Assembly (NCBI GenBank): GCA_013396915.1
Contig: VWZL01002828.1
Coordinates: 310,001 to 374,000 of the forward strand
DNA length: 64,000 bases
Reading direction: 5' to 3'
DNA from: Stercorarius parasiticus
Lineage: Eukaryota > Chordata > Aves > Charadriiformes > Stercorariidae
In this document: piece by piece, positions 1 through 11,619 of the stretch
Layout: each line of letters begins with the position of its first letter
Position numbering within the stretch: the first letter of the stretch is position 1
Notes under the pieces: model-generated
What the model was told of the DNA's origin: nothing
Database searches by the model: none
The model's input: the letters and a program-made list of their open reading frames with translations, nothing else
Translations under genes and position numbers: made by a program

Positions 1-2076
1 ATCCTGCTGGGCTAAATAGCAATTTGCCTAAATTACATTATTTGAACCTAGTGTGCTGCATTCAACCTGGTATTAAAATGCATGCTTGGGCTTGTATCTT
101 TTAAATTTGATATGAAGACAGCTGTGTGCATTTTCCCTTGTTTGTAAATTGTATGCACATGATACGATGTTTTCAGTAAGCGCTAAACAATGCAATGTGA
201 GGCATTTCAACAAAGGAATAATTTAATGCAACCCAGCAGAAATGCAGAGCCTTAGAAGTGGTTCTTTATGAAACTACAAATTTTGGAAATGGGTCCAGAA
301 GACCTACACTGGAGCAACACAAGAAACAATAGTTAACGCAGTAACGTTTTTTCTGTAAGAAAAATACACCATGAAGAAATTATATTTTGCCTATTTTTTT
401 AGCTTGTTGATTTAATTGAACGCTTCAGTTGGCATATTTTGTATGCGTTGCATGTTAGGGATTAAAATTCTCCTTTCTTCACTAAAAGAGAATATTGTCG
501 TACAAGATGCACTTGGAGCCAAGCAAGACTTTTTTTTTTTTTTTGTCAAGTGTAAATTTGTCTCGCGTATTATGTTCCAGTTCAAAGCAGATTAACACAT
601 TGTTACGTTCTTTTCATCTTTTGTTTAGCTTTAGCGGAATGAGATGTGTTTCCTTTGTAATCTTCGGAGACAGGAGCTGTTCCTGCTCTCACAGGTGGAG
701 GACAGCGTTAGGGAGGGCTGGATGATTTGTCTTGGTCTTTAATGAAGTCTGACAAAGCTGGATGGGAACCGAAGAGCCCTCAGCTCCCCACCTCATTCGC
801 ACCACAGGTTCACCCTCTCTTAGGGCAGCTGTTACCCTCTCGTGGTGATCGGGGCTGGCTTAAGGAATAAAGAGAGAGCTGGTACTTCCCGTTAAAGAAA
901 ACAGGGAGCAAAAACACCGTGTAAGAGATGGACCGGAATAACTGCAGCAACAAACCCCTGCTGGAGGGTGCTGCTAAGGGAACAGCCTGGCTGTGAGGTA
1001 TATTTAGGTATATTTAGGTATATTTATACAGCAGAAAGCCATGCCAGGCAGAACTGTCTGAGGCCAAACAGGTATTGTCACCTCAGATGCTGCACAAGCT
1101 TTGCTCAGCGATGGGGTGTTTTAGCCCAAATGGAACGGAGCATTAGCAAAATACTCTTTGTAACTAAGGTGATGGAGTTATCTCCACGCAGCACGGATAC
1201 GAACCACGTACCATAAACACACACAAAAATGTAAATGCAATTACATAGCTACCAGAGAGAATCTGTCTACAAGTCCAGCAGGGTTGGTGTGTCATCCTTG
1301 GAGGAATGAGGGAGGGGAAGGTCTCAGCCTGGACTGGGGGTGGGACACGCTCAGGGATGGTACTGCTGCCCTCTAACTCTTGCACTGTGGTCTCTTATCA
1401 GATGGCGATGCAGTCAGAATTGAAATGCAGGGATTTGCAACACACTGGAGCCTGTGCGGAATCAGCCATTTGAAATAGGGGAATAAAGACCCATAAACAC
1501 TCCCCAAAAAAATCTGGGAGTTGATCTGAGGTTGATAGAGGAACATATTAGTAGTAAATGAATGAATCCAGAAGCCATAGCCATGGCTAGCATTTTCATA
1601 ACTGGCCATATGATATAAAGCTGGAAATTTGTGCCTCAAACTCAAGCACGTTGGCGTGGCTCCAGTTGGCCCAACTGTGCAAGAAGCTGCAGGTTTTCTG
1701 CTTCTGCAAACAGCAGCTGAAGTCAGTGCAGGCTGTCTTCTCCAATCCATCTGGCTGCTCTGAAATATGCCCGTAAGTCCCCTCTAGGCCCTACCTCTGT
1801 GGGTAGGGCTGTCCAGGCTGGGACTGACCCCTGAGAAACCCGGGCTGTGGACCAGAGAGAAGAGCTGCCCGATACACAAGAGCTAAGGCATGGTATGCAT
1901 GTGGCAACCCCCTTGCTTTCTTCCCTGTCATGGTGCTCAGGGCTGTCGTGCTTCATTGTACACAGAAATAAGGTTCTTGTGTTCAGGTGCATGTGCATGT
2001 TCATGGAGCAACAGCAAGGGGTGCCAGGTTCGTTCTCAGTGTTTGTGCTTATTGTTTCTTCTCTCTTTCTCTCCAG
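1..2076 (+). other. DNM3: DNM3 last intron (3' part)
   Basis: This is non-coding sequence upstream of the terminal DNM3 exon. It ends in a pyrimidine-rich tract (TTTCTTCTCTCTTTCTCTCCAG) directly before the exon at 2077. The open frames here are short, lack exon-like borders and match nothing I recognise. It contains a small 10-bp tandem repeat and a poly-T run near 531-545. The earlier DNM3 exons lie upstream of the window. Confidence 0.75.
996..1025. repeat. Three perfect copies of a 10-bp unit
   Basis: The unit AGGTATATTT is repeated three times head to tail without mismatch. It lies within the DNM3 intron. It is a simple short tandem repeat with no evident function. Confidence 0.9.
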
Positions 2077-2146
2077 TCGAAGACCACCCCCTTCACCTAC
2101 TCGGCCCACTGTAATTCGTCCGTTAGATTCATCCCTGTTAGACTAA
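2077..2146 (+). CDS. DNM3: DNM3 canonical terminal coding exon (dynamin-3 C-terminus)
   Basis: Dynamin-3 is a large GTPase that drives membrane fission in endocytosis and acts at synapses. Its C-terminal proline- and arginine-rich domain recruits SH3 proteins such as amphiphysin and endophilin. This exon follows a strong acceptor (CTCTCCAG). Its first base completes a split codon, then it reads RRPP followed by PSPTRPTVIRPLDSSLLD and a TAA stop at 2144-2146. This tail is almost identical to the mammalian DNM3 end, which has IIRPLE where this has VIRPLD. The GTPase, middle, PH and GED domains lie upstream of the window. The order DNM3-PIGC-SUCO supports the call. DNM2 has a similar end (IIRPAEPSLLD), but the residues here and the neighbours favour DNM3. 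Confidence 0.94.
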
Positions 2147-3623
2147 AAGAAGTTTCTGGCATGTCATTCATTGTTAACCAAATATGTGGAAGCAAATTGC
2201 TTGATAACTGTTGCAATAACTAATGTATAGTTGCATGTACGGACATCTATAGGCAAGTAACCGATTTTACTGATATACTCTCTGTCCATTGCGCGCTGTT
2301 TCTGAGGTCTTAAATGTTTTGGGAAGGTCTGTGCTGCCTTGACTTTTCCTTTTGCAATAGCTGATGTCGGCTAACTTACTGACACGCGTGTTCACCCAGG
2401 CAACTGTGCTCACAGGCTCTTACAGTCAAAGGAGGGCTTGACTTCGTGTGTGTTTGTGCACATGTCGATTTGATTTTTTTTTTTTTTTTACTCTTATCTG
2501 AAAGGAATCTTGCTTTTATTTGTACCTTTCAGGTTTTCTGTCGCTTGGAATTACAGAGTTATGCCTGTTTTCTTTTTGAATGGCTAAACTGGGCAGAGAA
2601 AAAACAATGTGGTTTCTTACCAAGCTCTTCTGAAGGCCCCACACTTCCACGCCTCTCTTGCAAGAAGCTTGCTGGATGGCTGCTTCTCCTAGAATTTCTC
2701 CTTATCCAAAGTCTAGTTTTTGAGGAACGTTGTTAAACAAGAAGGGTGTGTATGGGACCACAGGTGTGTTACTTTATTCCCACGTTGGTGGCTGATGTGG
2801 GGAGTTGGTTGGGTGGTTGGTAAGGACCGGGCTGCGGTGTCCTGGCTTGCAAGGCTTAGTGCGGAGCCGTCTCGCCCCGCAGCAAGGATGCGAAAGGGTG
2901 GTTTGAAGAGCTGGTACATGACAGAGCAGCGTGTGCCAGCTCGCTTCGTCCTCTGCTAGTGCTTGCTGGCATTCGTACTCCCACTGGACTCATGGGAAGC
3001 CCTGGGGGTACGTGAGTGCGTGTAATACTTATAAACACATTCAGAAAACTGAGCGTTGCTTTTGGTCGTTTTGTGAAACAAGGAAGAATAGGTACGGACG
3101 TAGATATGTGCACTGCTGTAACTGGACTGTGTGAGCTAATTCACAGAAGTAGGGCCTAGAGTTGCGTCTAGTTTGGATTTGAGATATTTGTTCACGCCAG
3201 CTGATAAAGTTCCACTATGTCCACTACATAAAGGTTTTCTCTTTGCATGTCCTGGAGTCCTACACGCTTCGGGTTAGGGTCGCTTTTCCAGCCGGGTGCT
3301 GAGACCTGCTCAGCTGTGCATCCTGGCCATGAACCATTTTAGCAGATGTTCACTTGCAGAGGTCCTCTCTGCCTATTGTTTTGCACGTTATATATTAATG
3401 AATTATAAAAACCTTTTGTCTTAACTGCATGACTTCACTTTAAACACTTTGGGTCAGTGTCACCCGTACAGTTTAAAATTTACTGAGTTAACAGCATTAA
3501 ACTAGAGATGAATTTGGCCTTCTGTTTCTTCAGAAAAATAGTAATTGCTGCTGTTACAATTATGGTTACAGATCCCTAGGCAAAGAGATTGGTGGTTTCA
3601 AAGGCCCCCAGTATAATTAGTCT

Positions 3624-3629
3624 AATAAA
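3624..3629 (+). terminator. DNM3: Candidate poly(A) signal for DNM3
   Basis: AATAAA lies within AT-rich sequence (TAATAAATTTATTTATT), about 1.5 kb after the DNM3 stop. It could serve a short 3' UTR form. Single hexamers are common by chance. Confidence 0.3.
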
Positions 3630-5167
3630 TTTATTTATTGAGCCGGCATGCAGGGCTTCAGTATGCTGTAGCCCCATGGTTAGGAAGAATCCCATCAAAG
3701 AGCCACAACCGATGGGGATTTTGCGTAGTACGTGTTCCCAGACTGCTGATTAATGAACAGTTGTGCTCACTGCTGAAGCAAATAGCATCTCAGCTTGCGT
3801 AAGAGAGACGTGCTTGGGAAAGCATCATGATTTGTATGTTAGCTTAACTTTAATTTCCTGTCAACCTTGCACTTGTGACGCACACCTGGGGAGTCTAGAG
3901 GTCAACATCTGAAGCCCAGCGAAGATGGAGTTTGTCAGAGCACCGGCATCTTGGCGATCTCGGAAGACTGCTAAAGTGGCCGGTGTTTGTTTAGAGAACA
4001 AGTGCAGATCTCCAACATCGAGTGCACAGAACCGGCTTTCAAGGAAAAAAGGTTGCAAACCCAACTACAGTAATTTTGATTTTTGATTTTGCGCTCTCTG
4101 CTGTAACATTCAGCCCATCTATTAGCTGTATTTTTATAAATAGCTATAGGAGTCCATGCTGTTGCCTAACCATCAAACCTGTATATAGTTTATCAGAACT
4201 CTTTGTCTGCCTGCTGACAGAAAGCCAAGCTCTGCGCCTTTTCCGCTTCAGCCACAGAATGTCGCTTTGACGCCGGATTTTGAAATTCGTTCAGTGATAT
4301 TGCAAGGCCGTGGTCTGGCTTTATCCTACCATCCCCTAAACACTCAACTTAATTGTGCAAGGTCCCCTTTGTTCAGTGGCGAGAGGCAGCGCCTCCAGAA
4401 GGTGATTCAGAGCGGTGTGGCTGCATGGGAGAGGAGGGTGGTACCGCCGGTAAGTCAGGAGGCTCAATTAGATGACACAGATCCTGGCCTAAAAACATGT
4501 TTTAAAATCCTCTGTTCTCTAGGCTCCTTCATTTACTTTAATGACCGTTTCTGCCAAGCATCAGGAAGTAGGTAGCACAATTCAGCACCGTCCTTAACTC
4601 TGCCCCCCAAGAAGTTGTCTTTCTCAGCAGTAATCTTGAATTGTAAATGAAGTTCTTGAGGGTAGATTTACCTGAGAAAGGAGGAGGAGGAGGGGGCAGC
4701 GAGGGCGCCTGTGGCCCCACTGTCGGCACCATCTGGTTCTGTGCTCAGTGTGTAGGTGGTGGGACACAGCTGCACAGCACCCACTTCCTCTGCATCCTCA
4801 TTCGAATCACATCTGAATGTGGCCTCCACCCGAAATGTAACACTTTTAGATGTGCAGGTTCATAATTAACCTTGAGCACAGCTCCAGAGTTTGATGATTT
4901 TACCTCTAACTTCTTGCATATAGGCTTTTCGGAATAAAATATGAGGAGTTGTTGTTTCTAGGAAAAATGCTAAGTGCTTCCCAAGGAGTTGCCACATCCA
5001 ATTGAGTAAGTCCCGTCCTCCCAACGTCAGCCCCTTTCCTCCTGCGGTGCAGCGCCTGCAATGGGTTGGTTTGTCCCGCCTGCTCCTGGTGCTGGCGAGT
5101 CGTGTCTCTCCTGTCCCTTGTTCTCAGAGGAGCAGCCTTGGCAGCGACTCGCTCCGTGCCCAAAGGA

Positions 5168-5313
5168 GCACACCCCTGGAAGTGTTCAAGGCCAGGCTGG
5201 ATGGGGCTTTGAGCAGCCTGGTCTAGTGGGAGGTGTCCCTGCCCACGGCAGGGGGGTTGGAACTAGGTGATCTTTGAGGTTACTTCCAACCCAAACCATT
5301 CTATGGTTCTATG
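5168..5313 (+). mobile_element. CR1 LINE 3' fragment, sense orientation
   Basis: The fragment shows the typical end of avian CR1: GTTCAAGGCCAGGCTGGATG, then TGAGCAGCCTGGTCTAGTGG, then GGTGATCTTTGAGG and the terminal CCAACCCAAACCATTCTATG. CR1 is the dominant non-LTR retrotransposon of birds, and its copies are usually 5'-truncated as here. No reverse-transcriptase reading frame is left. It lies inside the presumed DNM3 3' UTR in the same orientation as the gene. Confidence 0.92.
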
Positions 5314-6527
5314 ACAGCAGGACGAGCACCCCATGGAGGGACTGGCTGCCTCCGACTGCCCCCTCTGCAGACGCACTTCCACAGGGTGAGCTGAGCCTGA
5401 ACTCCCGCAGCCGAGAAGCACGGGTTGCTCTCCCTTTCTTCAGTTCCCTCTGGCAAAGCTCAGAAGATTGCCAGGGAGTAGTGGAGACTCCCGTTAAGCA
5501 ACCACAGAGTTTCTGCTCTTATGTGAGGTGTATAATTAGCTGGGTGATGTATGTAGCTAAGTTTCAGGAGGGTGCTCATCTAGTATCGCATTTAGGCTGA
5601 GTCTGGGTCTCTGCCTAGAGAACATGTTCCTCCTCTGCTCGCCATGGCTGATCAAGAGCTTGAGCATGCCGTCAGTAGCTCTCGGCCTTTCATCTCAAGG
5701 GATCTTGTGTTAGAATTAAAAAGATTGTATGTTCAATGAAAAGATTTATGTACATAGTCAATGTGTGTTTATTTTATTGCTGATCTTGTTGCACTTTCTG
5801 AGTAAGCCTCATAAAAGTAGATTATTTATTATATTAGAGGAGATAACATAATAGGTTATGGCATTTAGTGTTAAAGCATAACATAGAAACTATTATACTC
5901 TCTATCGCAGACAGCTACACTACACATGTATGCAGCATACTGAGATTACTGGCTAGTTCTGTCTTTTTGTCTTCAAATACTCCAAACCTCCCCAATTCAA
6001 AGCAGACCTGTTTTGCACCTGCGATACTGGGGAGGCATCCAACCTCTTGGTGTGCTTCCGGCGCAGTTCCTCCCGCTGTGGCACTGAACCTCCTCCCCGG
6101 GCTCTAGCAGAGCAGCTCCCTCGTGTAAATTAATGTTACTCTGCCTGTCTTTCCTCTTGCTTTGTCTGCAGGCGAGCTGATACAGATGGCTCCTCCCGTC
6201 CAGACAGTCCTCCACTCTTGCTTGATCTATGATTTGTCCCGTCTTTCCAGCCGTTTGCTTTACTGCCTGTCTCTTTACTTTTCCAGGATGGTGTAAACAA
6301 TGACTTCTTTTTTGTAAGAAGCAAATGCTTAATTTCTGTCTGAATTTTGCTCTGTATGTTAATGCCGTACTTATATGAGCCAACGCATCTTCCTTTGGTA
6401 TCATAATCTGTAAATGGTTCCTGGTGTTGACCTTTGAGCACAGCAAATCGATTCCCAAAACCGTGGTCATTACTGAGCATCACATGCACCTGCTGTAAAA
6501 ATGTTACGCTGCATTTCTGAAACCTAA

Positions 6528-6533
6528 AATAAA
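6528..6533 (+). terminator. DNM3: Candidate distal poly(A) signal for canonical DNM3 transcript
   Basis: AATAAA in the context CCTAAAATAAACTG lies about 4.4 kb downstream of the canonical stop. That spacing is compatible with the long 3' UTR known for mammalian DNM3. It is a candidate only. Confidence 0.35.
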
Positions 6534-8018
6534 CTGTAACTCTTGATGGGCTTTTATTATTACTTTCTGGATGCGCATGAGTGGTCTTCTGTCTCTCACG
6601 CCATCATCTCGGCACGCCACACTCCGCCTCTGTTGGGACCGCGATGAGGATTTCCCAGAGATGCGTGTTGCGTTGAGATCCCTGGAGATGTCATTAAAAG
6701 GGGCGAAGGGGGAGAAGTCGCCCATGGGAAGCGCTCAGCCTGCTGCCCTGTCAGGGGCTTGGAGTGCTGCAGGGACGTTTTGCTGGGTAACGGATGTTGA
6801 ATGTTTTTCAAGCCATAGCTGGTATTCATTTCATTGCTGGGGAAAGCGTGTTTTGGGGGAGATTCAGAGCTGAGCAGAAAGCCAGGCTGAGTCCTCCAGA
6901 GCAGGAGCTGGAGTAAAACTGTGCACGTGTACGCTTTATGTCTGGAAGGGATTTCCCCCTGAAGCGGTTGTGTACGGATGTGCAGACGTCTTGATTACTC
7001 AGTTCCTCCTCCAGATCAGTCTGCGCCAAGGAACTGGGATCAGTGTTCAGAGGAGATGGTCTGTATGGCACAGCAAGCATAACAGCTGCCTACGGGAGAG
7101 GACGTTCCTCACTGAGCGCAACAGTTGCTACGTTGGTCCTTAGACAGGTTTTGGGAAGGGGCGGGGGGGGTAGAAAAAGGTGGGATGAGCAAAGCAGCGA
7201 CATCCCCATTGTATTCGCTTGCTTGCTATAACATTTTGAGAGATTTTTTTTTTTTTTTTAATAGCCTTTAATGGCTTGGCCTGAGGCAGCCTGTGCACTC
7301 CCCCTCGGAGAACAGCGGTGTCACACATGTCCCGGCTGGCTGGAGTTACGTGCCCCTGTATGAGTTTGGTTCCCAGCACATTGGTGGGCGCACACCAGTG
7401 CTATACGCTGGGTACCGGGAGGAATGGCTGCTCTTTAACCGCTGCACCGGGCCACCAGCTGCCAAGGATCTCTGCTGCTAGGCTCGGAGCAGATTCATTG
7501 CACTGTCACCCCCGGTTTTAACCTTCCCCATCAACGTCCCCTCCAGATACCCCTATCTAGCTCATAGATCCACCTTGTTTGATCATTTCCGATTTCGCCA
7601 GAATCTCGTTTTACAAAGCTCTACTCCAAGAACAGCGTTTGCAGCAGATAGCGGTGCAGACTTTCAGGTTGGCTGGGGAAAAGCTCTTCCAGAGGATATT
7701 ATTTGCTGCAAGAAAATTAGAAAGCCTGTGACCAGCAACCCCCACGCTTGTGATGGGATTGTCCCAGTTCTCTGGCGCCAGCAAGTCAGGTGGGAAGCGG
7801 TGAGGATGGAAGCGGAGGCTGCGCTGGCAGCCAGCTGATTCTAATCTCGCTCTTGCGCTTTTCCTTAATGTGCATGTTCTGTGCCTTTTTCTCGTAGCCC
7901 ATTTTAGTAAGAGAATTTTGTATACAAGTCATTTTATTGTATCTTGGCATTTTGTTTTAAATCTCTCCTCTGCTCTCCCTCCCGATGAATTTTGGGTCAT
8001 TTTTTGTCTTTTTCCTAG

Positions 8019-8055
8019 GCGACGTCCGCCAGCTGTTCCAGGAAGATCGTCCTAA
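8019..8055 (+). CDS. DNM3: Candidate alternative terminal exon of DNM3
   Basis: A strong acceptor (TTTTTGTCTTTTTCCTAG) is followed by a short open stretch. Used in the same phase as the canonical terminal exon (one base completing the split codon), it reads RRPPAVPGRSS and then TAA at 8053-8055. The first four full codons (RRPP) match the start of the canonical last exon, and PPAVPGR fits the class II SH3-ligand pattern PxxPxR expected of a dynamin proline-rich tail. A poly(A) signal follows at 8197-8202, giving a compact terminal exon. I do not know this isoform from memory, and no transcript evidence can be consulted here. The alternative is a chance open stretch in intergenic DNA; a 37-base frame alone would be weak, but acceptor, phase, PRD-like content and poly(A) signal agree. 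Confidence 0.5.
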
Positions 8056-8196
8056 CGTACGCATTTCTTTTTTGTTACATGCAATCTGTCTTTTTTTTTT
8101 TTATGTGTGTCCACAATTACCTTTAATTTGCACTAGCCTATTTGTAAATGAAAGATTTTATTTTCGGATGTCAATGATAAGCCTGGATATAAAGAA

Positions 8197-8202
8197 AATA
8201 AA
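8197..8202 (+). terminator. DNM3: Poly(A) signal after the candidate alternative DNM3 exon
   Basis: AATAAA lies in AAAGAAAATAAAAATTC, followed 10-30 bases later by GT-rich sequence (GCGTGCTGG) that could be the downstream element. It sits 142 bases after the stop at 8053-8055. It would end the alternative exon, or the longest form of the canonical 3' UTR. Confidence 0.45.
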
Positions 8203-8229
8203 AATTCTGGTTACAAAATGAATGCGTGC

Positions 8230-11010
8230 TGGTTTCCTATTGAAGGGTCTACCCAGTCTTTCTCCAATGGAGCCATTCACACCCCATGGAAGAAATTGCC
8301 TGGGGAGATGCCCATCCTCCGAGGTGGTGGAGGGAGGGACGTTCTGCTGGGAATTCATTAACCACCAGGATTTCTCCATATAAATGGCTTTGGCTTAGCC
8401 TTAGCAGGACGAATAGCCACCTTCTTTAACAACAAGAGAGTCCGAAAACACGTCTAACGCACCAGTGGCAGCACCTGGCTGAGTGGAAAGTCCAAGGAGA
8501 AGAACTGCAGCAGTCTCTAGACTGATGAATCTGCACAATTATAAATAAATCACAGCTGCTCTGACTGTTTTTTTTCCAAGCTAAACCTCTGAATTCCTTG
8601 CGAGCCGACCTCATTGGAGCGTATGAGCTCAAACGGATGGAAGTAGCTACCTCTGGGATTCCAAATGTCTCTGTCCCTATGTGAAAGATAAAATTTGTGA
8701 TTTAACATTTAGAAGACGTGCTTGCTTTGAGTGCCAGAGAAGTATATAAAGAGCAAGTCTAAAAAAAAAAAAAGGAAACCTGATGGGTTTTATGGGTTTT
8801 ATTGACCTTTTTTTTCTTTCTCGTATGAAAACAAAGAAGGGGTGTCTCGCAAACTGTTGCAGATAAATCAGAAGGCACCGTGCGGATACAAACTGGAGGC
8901 ACAACGCGGCATCAGGACTCCAGCCTGTTGTTTCAGGAGCACAAACAAGACATTTCATGGTAGCAGGAAGCTCAGGGCGAGCGGGAGCTGCTCAGGGGAT
9001 GGGGGCAGGAGAGTGGAGGAGATCAGTATTGTGTGTGTAGAAGGGGCCTGACAGCACACAGGCTGTGCTTGGTTTCAAGCCAGGTCTGATGCAGCTGTGC
9101 TGAATTTGGGCAGTTCCTCCTGTTCCAGCTGATTTAGGTCCCTGCTGAGCTCTTGTGGATCCAGGGAGCTGACAAACCACCTGCGTGTGCTGGTAAATGC
9201 CAGGCACTGAGTTTGCTCAAATTCTAAGGGGGGGCAAGCCTAGAGAGCTGGAGACTTGGCCAGGTTTTACTTTCTTTTCACTTAGATTTTGTCTTTTGGT
9301 AGAGTACAACAGAAGAAACAGCAATGGCGTTAGCAAAAAGGGGGAAAAGTCCCCCAAGTACAGCAGTTCTTAGGAGAGGGAGATGAATAATCATTCCTGC
9401 TAGACCTTTGAACTGTGTGTGCTGAACTAGGAATTGCTGGATCTGGAAAGAGGACGGTCATGGGCAAGGTGTTTCCCATGGAGGCCCCTAACGGTCCCAT
9501 GAACATGACTGTCCCAAGAGTAGGGGATGAGGAGGGGAGCTCAGACTGGCCGTATCTTTCATCTGTGTAATTCACCGCTGTCAGGTACGGAGGCAAAAAA
9601 ACCTCAGCAGAGTTCAGGAATTGTGTATTTTCAGGACTATGACAGAAGTGACAGCTTTTATACCCAGCGTCTCTTAAGGAGGTTCTGGCCGTGCTTCACC
9701 TCTCAGGTAAGAGCGAATGGGAACAGACTGAATTTCACAAGCTGCTTTTTTTCCAGGTGGTTCAAACACCTGTTCCACACTGGGGGAAGCTCTCGCTGTG
9801 TTGCCTCTGGGATGTGGCATGGTACCAACAGATGAACCAACAACAAATAAAAGGTGGCTGACGGTGGCTGACATGTTAGTTGTACGGCCTTACCACCTAC
9901 AGCACCCCAACGAGGAGCTGCTGTTCTCCTCCTAGCGACTAGCCGACCTCCATGCATTAGGCTGTAAGGCACAAACTTCTTTCTTGGGGCATTTTATGGT
10001 GTTAAACCTTTCACGGAAATCTTTACCTTCTTCTGAAGTATTTGATAAAAAATATTGTTGGAAATAGGACTTGGAACTTCATGGTTTTCTGGTAGCTGTT
10101 CCTAAAAATCTCGTAAGTAGAAAGACAAAGGTATTGGTGTGCTGGAAAACCTTGGCAGGCTCTTTGGCATCAACTCATGGGATGAATTTTTGAAGGTCTT
10201 TAACCTTGTCTGTGCTATTTCCACCCTGCAATGATAAACAGTCTAGGTGGAGGAGGCGAAGGGTGCTGCACCAGCTTGTGGCACTACATGTCCTAGGCTG
10301 CTTCTCAATGGATGGGTTAGGACCAACATTCTATTTTGGTTTCCTCATCGTACACGTTGTTGCTGTTGCCTCTCACATCACAAAGCTGTCTGATGTGCAG
10401 AGAAAAGCTTGGTGACTGCAGTGGGAATTGAAGAGATAAAAAGATCTTACCTTCGCAGACTAAAGCTTGCCTCTTTCCAGGCTTCTCACATCACCATCTC
10501 CCACGTGGGGAGCGATGTGGGCCCCTGACAGCACGGCGTGGGTGGCTGACGCTTGCCTTTCCCTGCAGCAGAGGCTGTAGGTGGAGATTCCAGACGGCAC
10601 GTGTCAGCAGCTCCCCCAGGAGTGAGGCTTATCCCTGGCCAGTTTACAGTTACTCGCATCTGGCCAGCTCCAAATCATAAGAAAACGTCCCACTGAAGTA
10701 CTCGATCTCAGTGGACTTGGAAACTTAAGAGAAAGAAACTGCACTTCCTTGTAATGCAAAATAACATTTAACTCTTTACAGTTGGTTGATGATGCTTTGG
10801 TTGCGTACAGACTGAGGAGGAGTTGTTTCTTTGGTCTCAGCGTGTGCTCCATCAGAGCAGCTGCAGACCGGTACGCTCAGGCAGAGAATGTTCAAAGGGC
10901 AGCCAGCATTGCTGCCGAACTGGGCGTAGATATATGGCAGAGTTTTGTTCTGTGGAGCACATTCTGACCTCGGGCATAAAGACGTACACATAATGGCCGT
11001 TTATTCGGCA
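8230..11010. other. Intergenic DNA, no gene seen
   Basis: This stretch lies between the DNM3 3' end and the CR1 cluster. The open frames are short, start at arbitrary methionines and resemble no protein I know. A poly-A run occurs at about 8761-8773. I see no RNA gene. Confidence 0.6.
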
Positions 11011-11287
11011 TAGAATCACAGAATGGTTTGGGTTGGAAGGGACCTTAAAGTTACAATCCCCTGCCCTGGGCAGGGACACCTCCCACTAGACCAGGCTGCT
11101 CAAAGCCCCATCCAGCCTGGCCTTGAACACCTCCAGGGATGGGGCAGCCACAGCCTCCCTGGGCAACCTGTTCCAGTGCCTCACCACCCTCACAGGAAAG
11201 AATTTCTTCCTAATATCTAATCTAAATCTCCCTTCCTTCAGTTTGAAACCATTACCCCTCATCCTATCATTACACTCCCTGACAAAG
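11011..11287 (-). mobile_element. CR1 LINE 3' fragment, antisense orientation
   Basis: On the + strand it begins TAGAATCACAGAATGGTTTG and GGTTGGAAGGGACCTTAAAG, which is the reverse complement of the CR1 3' end. It continues through CCAGGCTGCTCAAAGCCCCA and GGCAACCTGTTCCAGTG into GAAAGAATTTCTTCCTAATA. This is about 275 bases of 5'-truncated CR1 inserted on the - strand. No coding capacity remains. Confidence 0.95.
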
Positions 11288-11311
11288 GCATCTGGTAAGA
11301 CATCTATTTAT

Positions 11312-11349
11312 TTGAGGTCCCTTCCAACCCAAACCATTGATTCTATGAT
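11312..11349 (+). mobile_element. CR1 3' tail, sense orientation, very short
   Basis: TTGAGGTCCCTTCCAACCC and AAACCATTGATTCTATGATA are the last bases of a CR1 element in the opposite orientation to its neighbour 25 bases upstream. It may be an independent severely truncated copy. Confidence 0.85.
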
Positions 11350-11551
11350 AATTATTTTCAAAATTTTTATTTATTTTTTTCCCCAGTTGCTCTCTTAACT
11401 TTTATCTGCTTAGTTTCTTTCTTCAGCTGGGCATTGCAAGCTGACCTTGACTGCTCCGCCATTAAGAAACACTGAGCGGTTTGGGAATTCACCAGCCTGG
11501 GACTTTGCTGGCTTCTTGGGAGCCTCAGGGGAACCAACACAAAGTGTTGGA

Positions 11552-11611
11552 AGCAGGGTTGGGACTAGGTGATCTTTAAGGTCCCTTCCAACCCAAACCA
11601 TTTTATGATTC
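11552..11611 (+). mobile_element. CR1 3' tail, sense orientation
   Basis: The sequence has GCAGGGTTGGGACTAGGTGA, then TCTTTAAGGTCCCTTCCAAC, then CCAAACCATTTTATGATTC, which is the CR1 3' terminus. It is the third CR1 tail within 600 bases. With the antisense copy at 11011 it forms an inverted repeat. Confidence 0.9.
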
Positions 11612-11619
11612 AGCAGCAT

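Larger units (their letters stand above)
2147..6550 (+). other. DNM3: Probable DNM3 3' UTR (canonical isoform)
   Basis: No coding exon can be supported in this stretch after the DNM3 stop codon. Mammalian DNM3 has a 3' UTR of several kilobases, so much of this is probably transcribed. Candidate poly(A) signals AATAAA occur at 3624-3629, 4933-4938 and 6528-6533. The true end cannot be chosen from sequence alone. A CR1 tail lies inside it at 5168-5313. The call rests on position and family knowledge, not on a direct signal. Confidence 0.5.
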
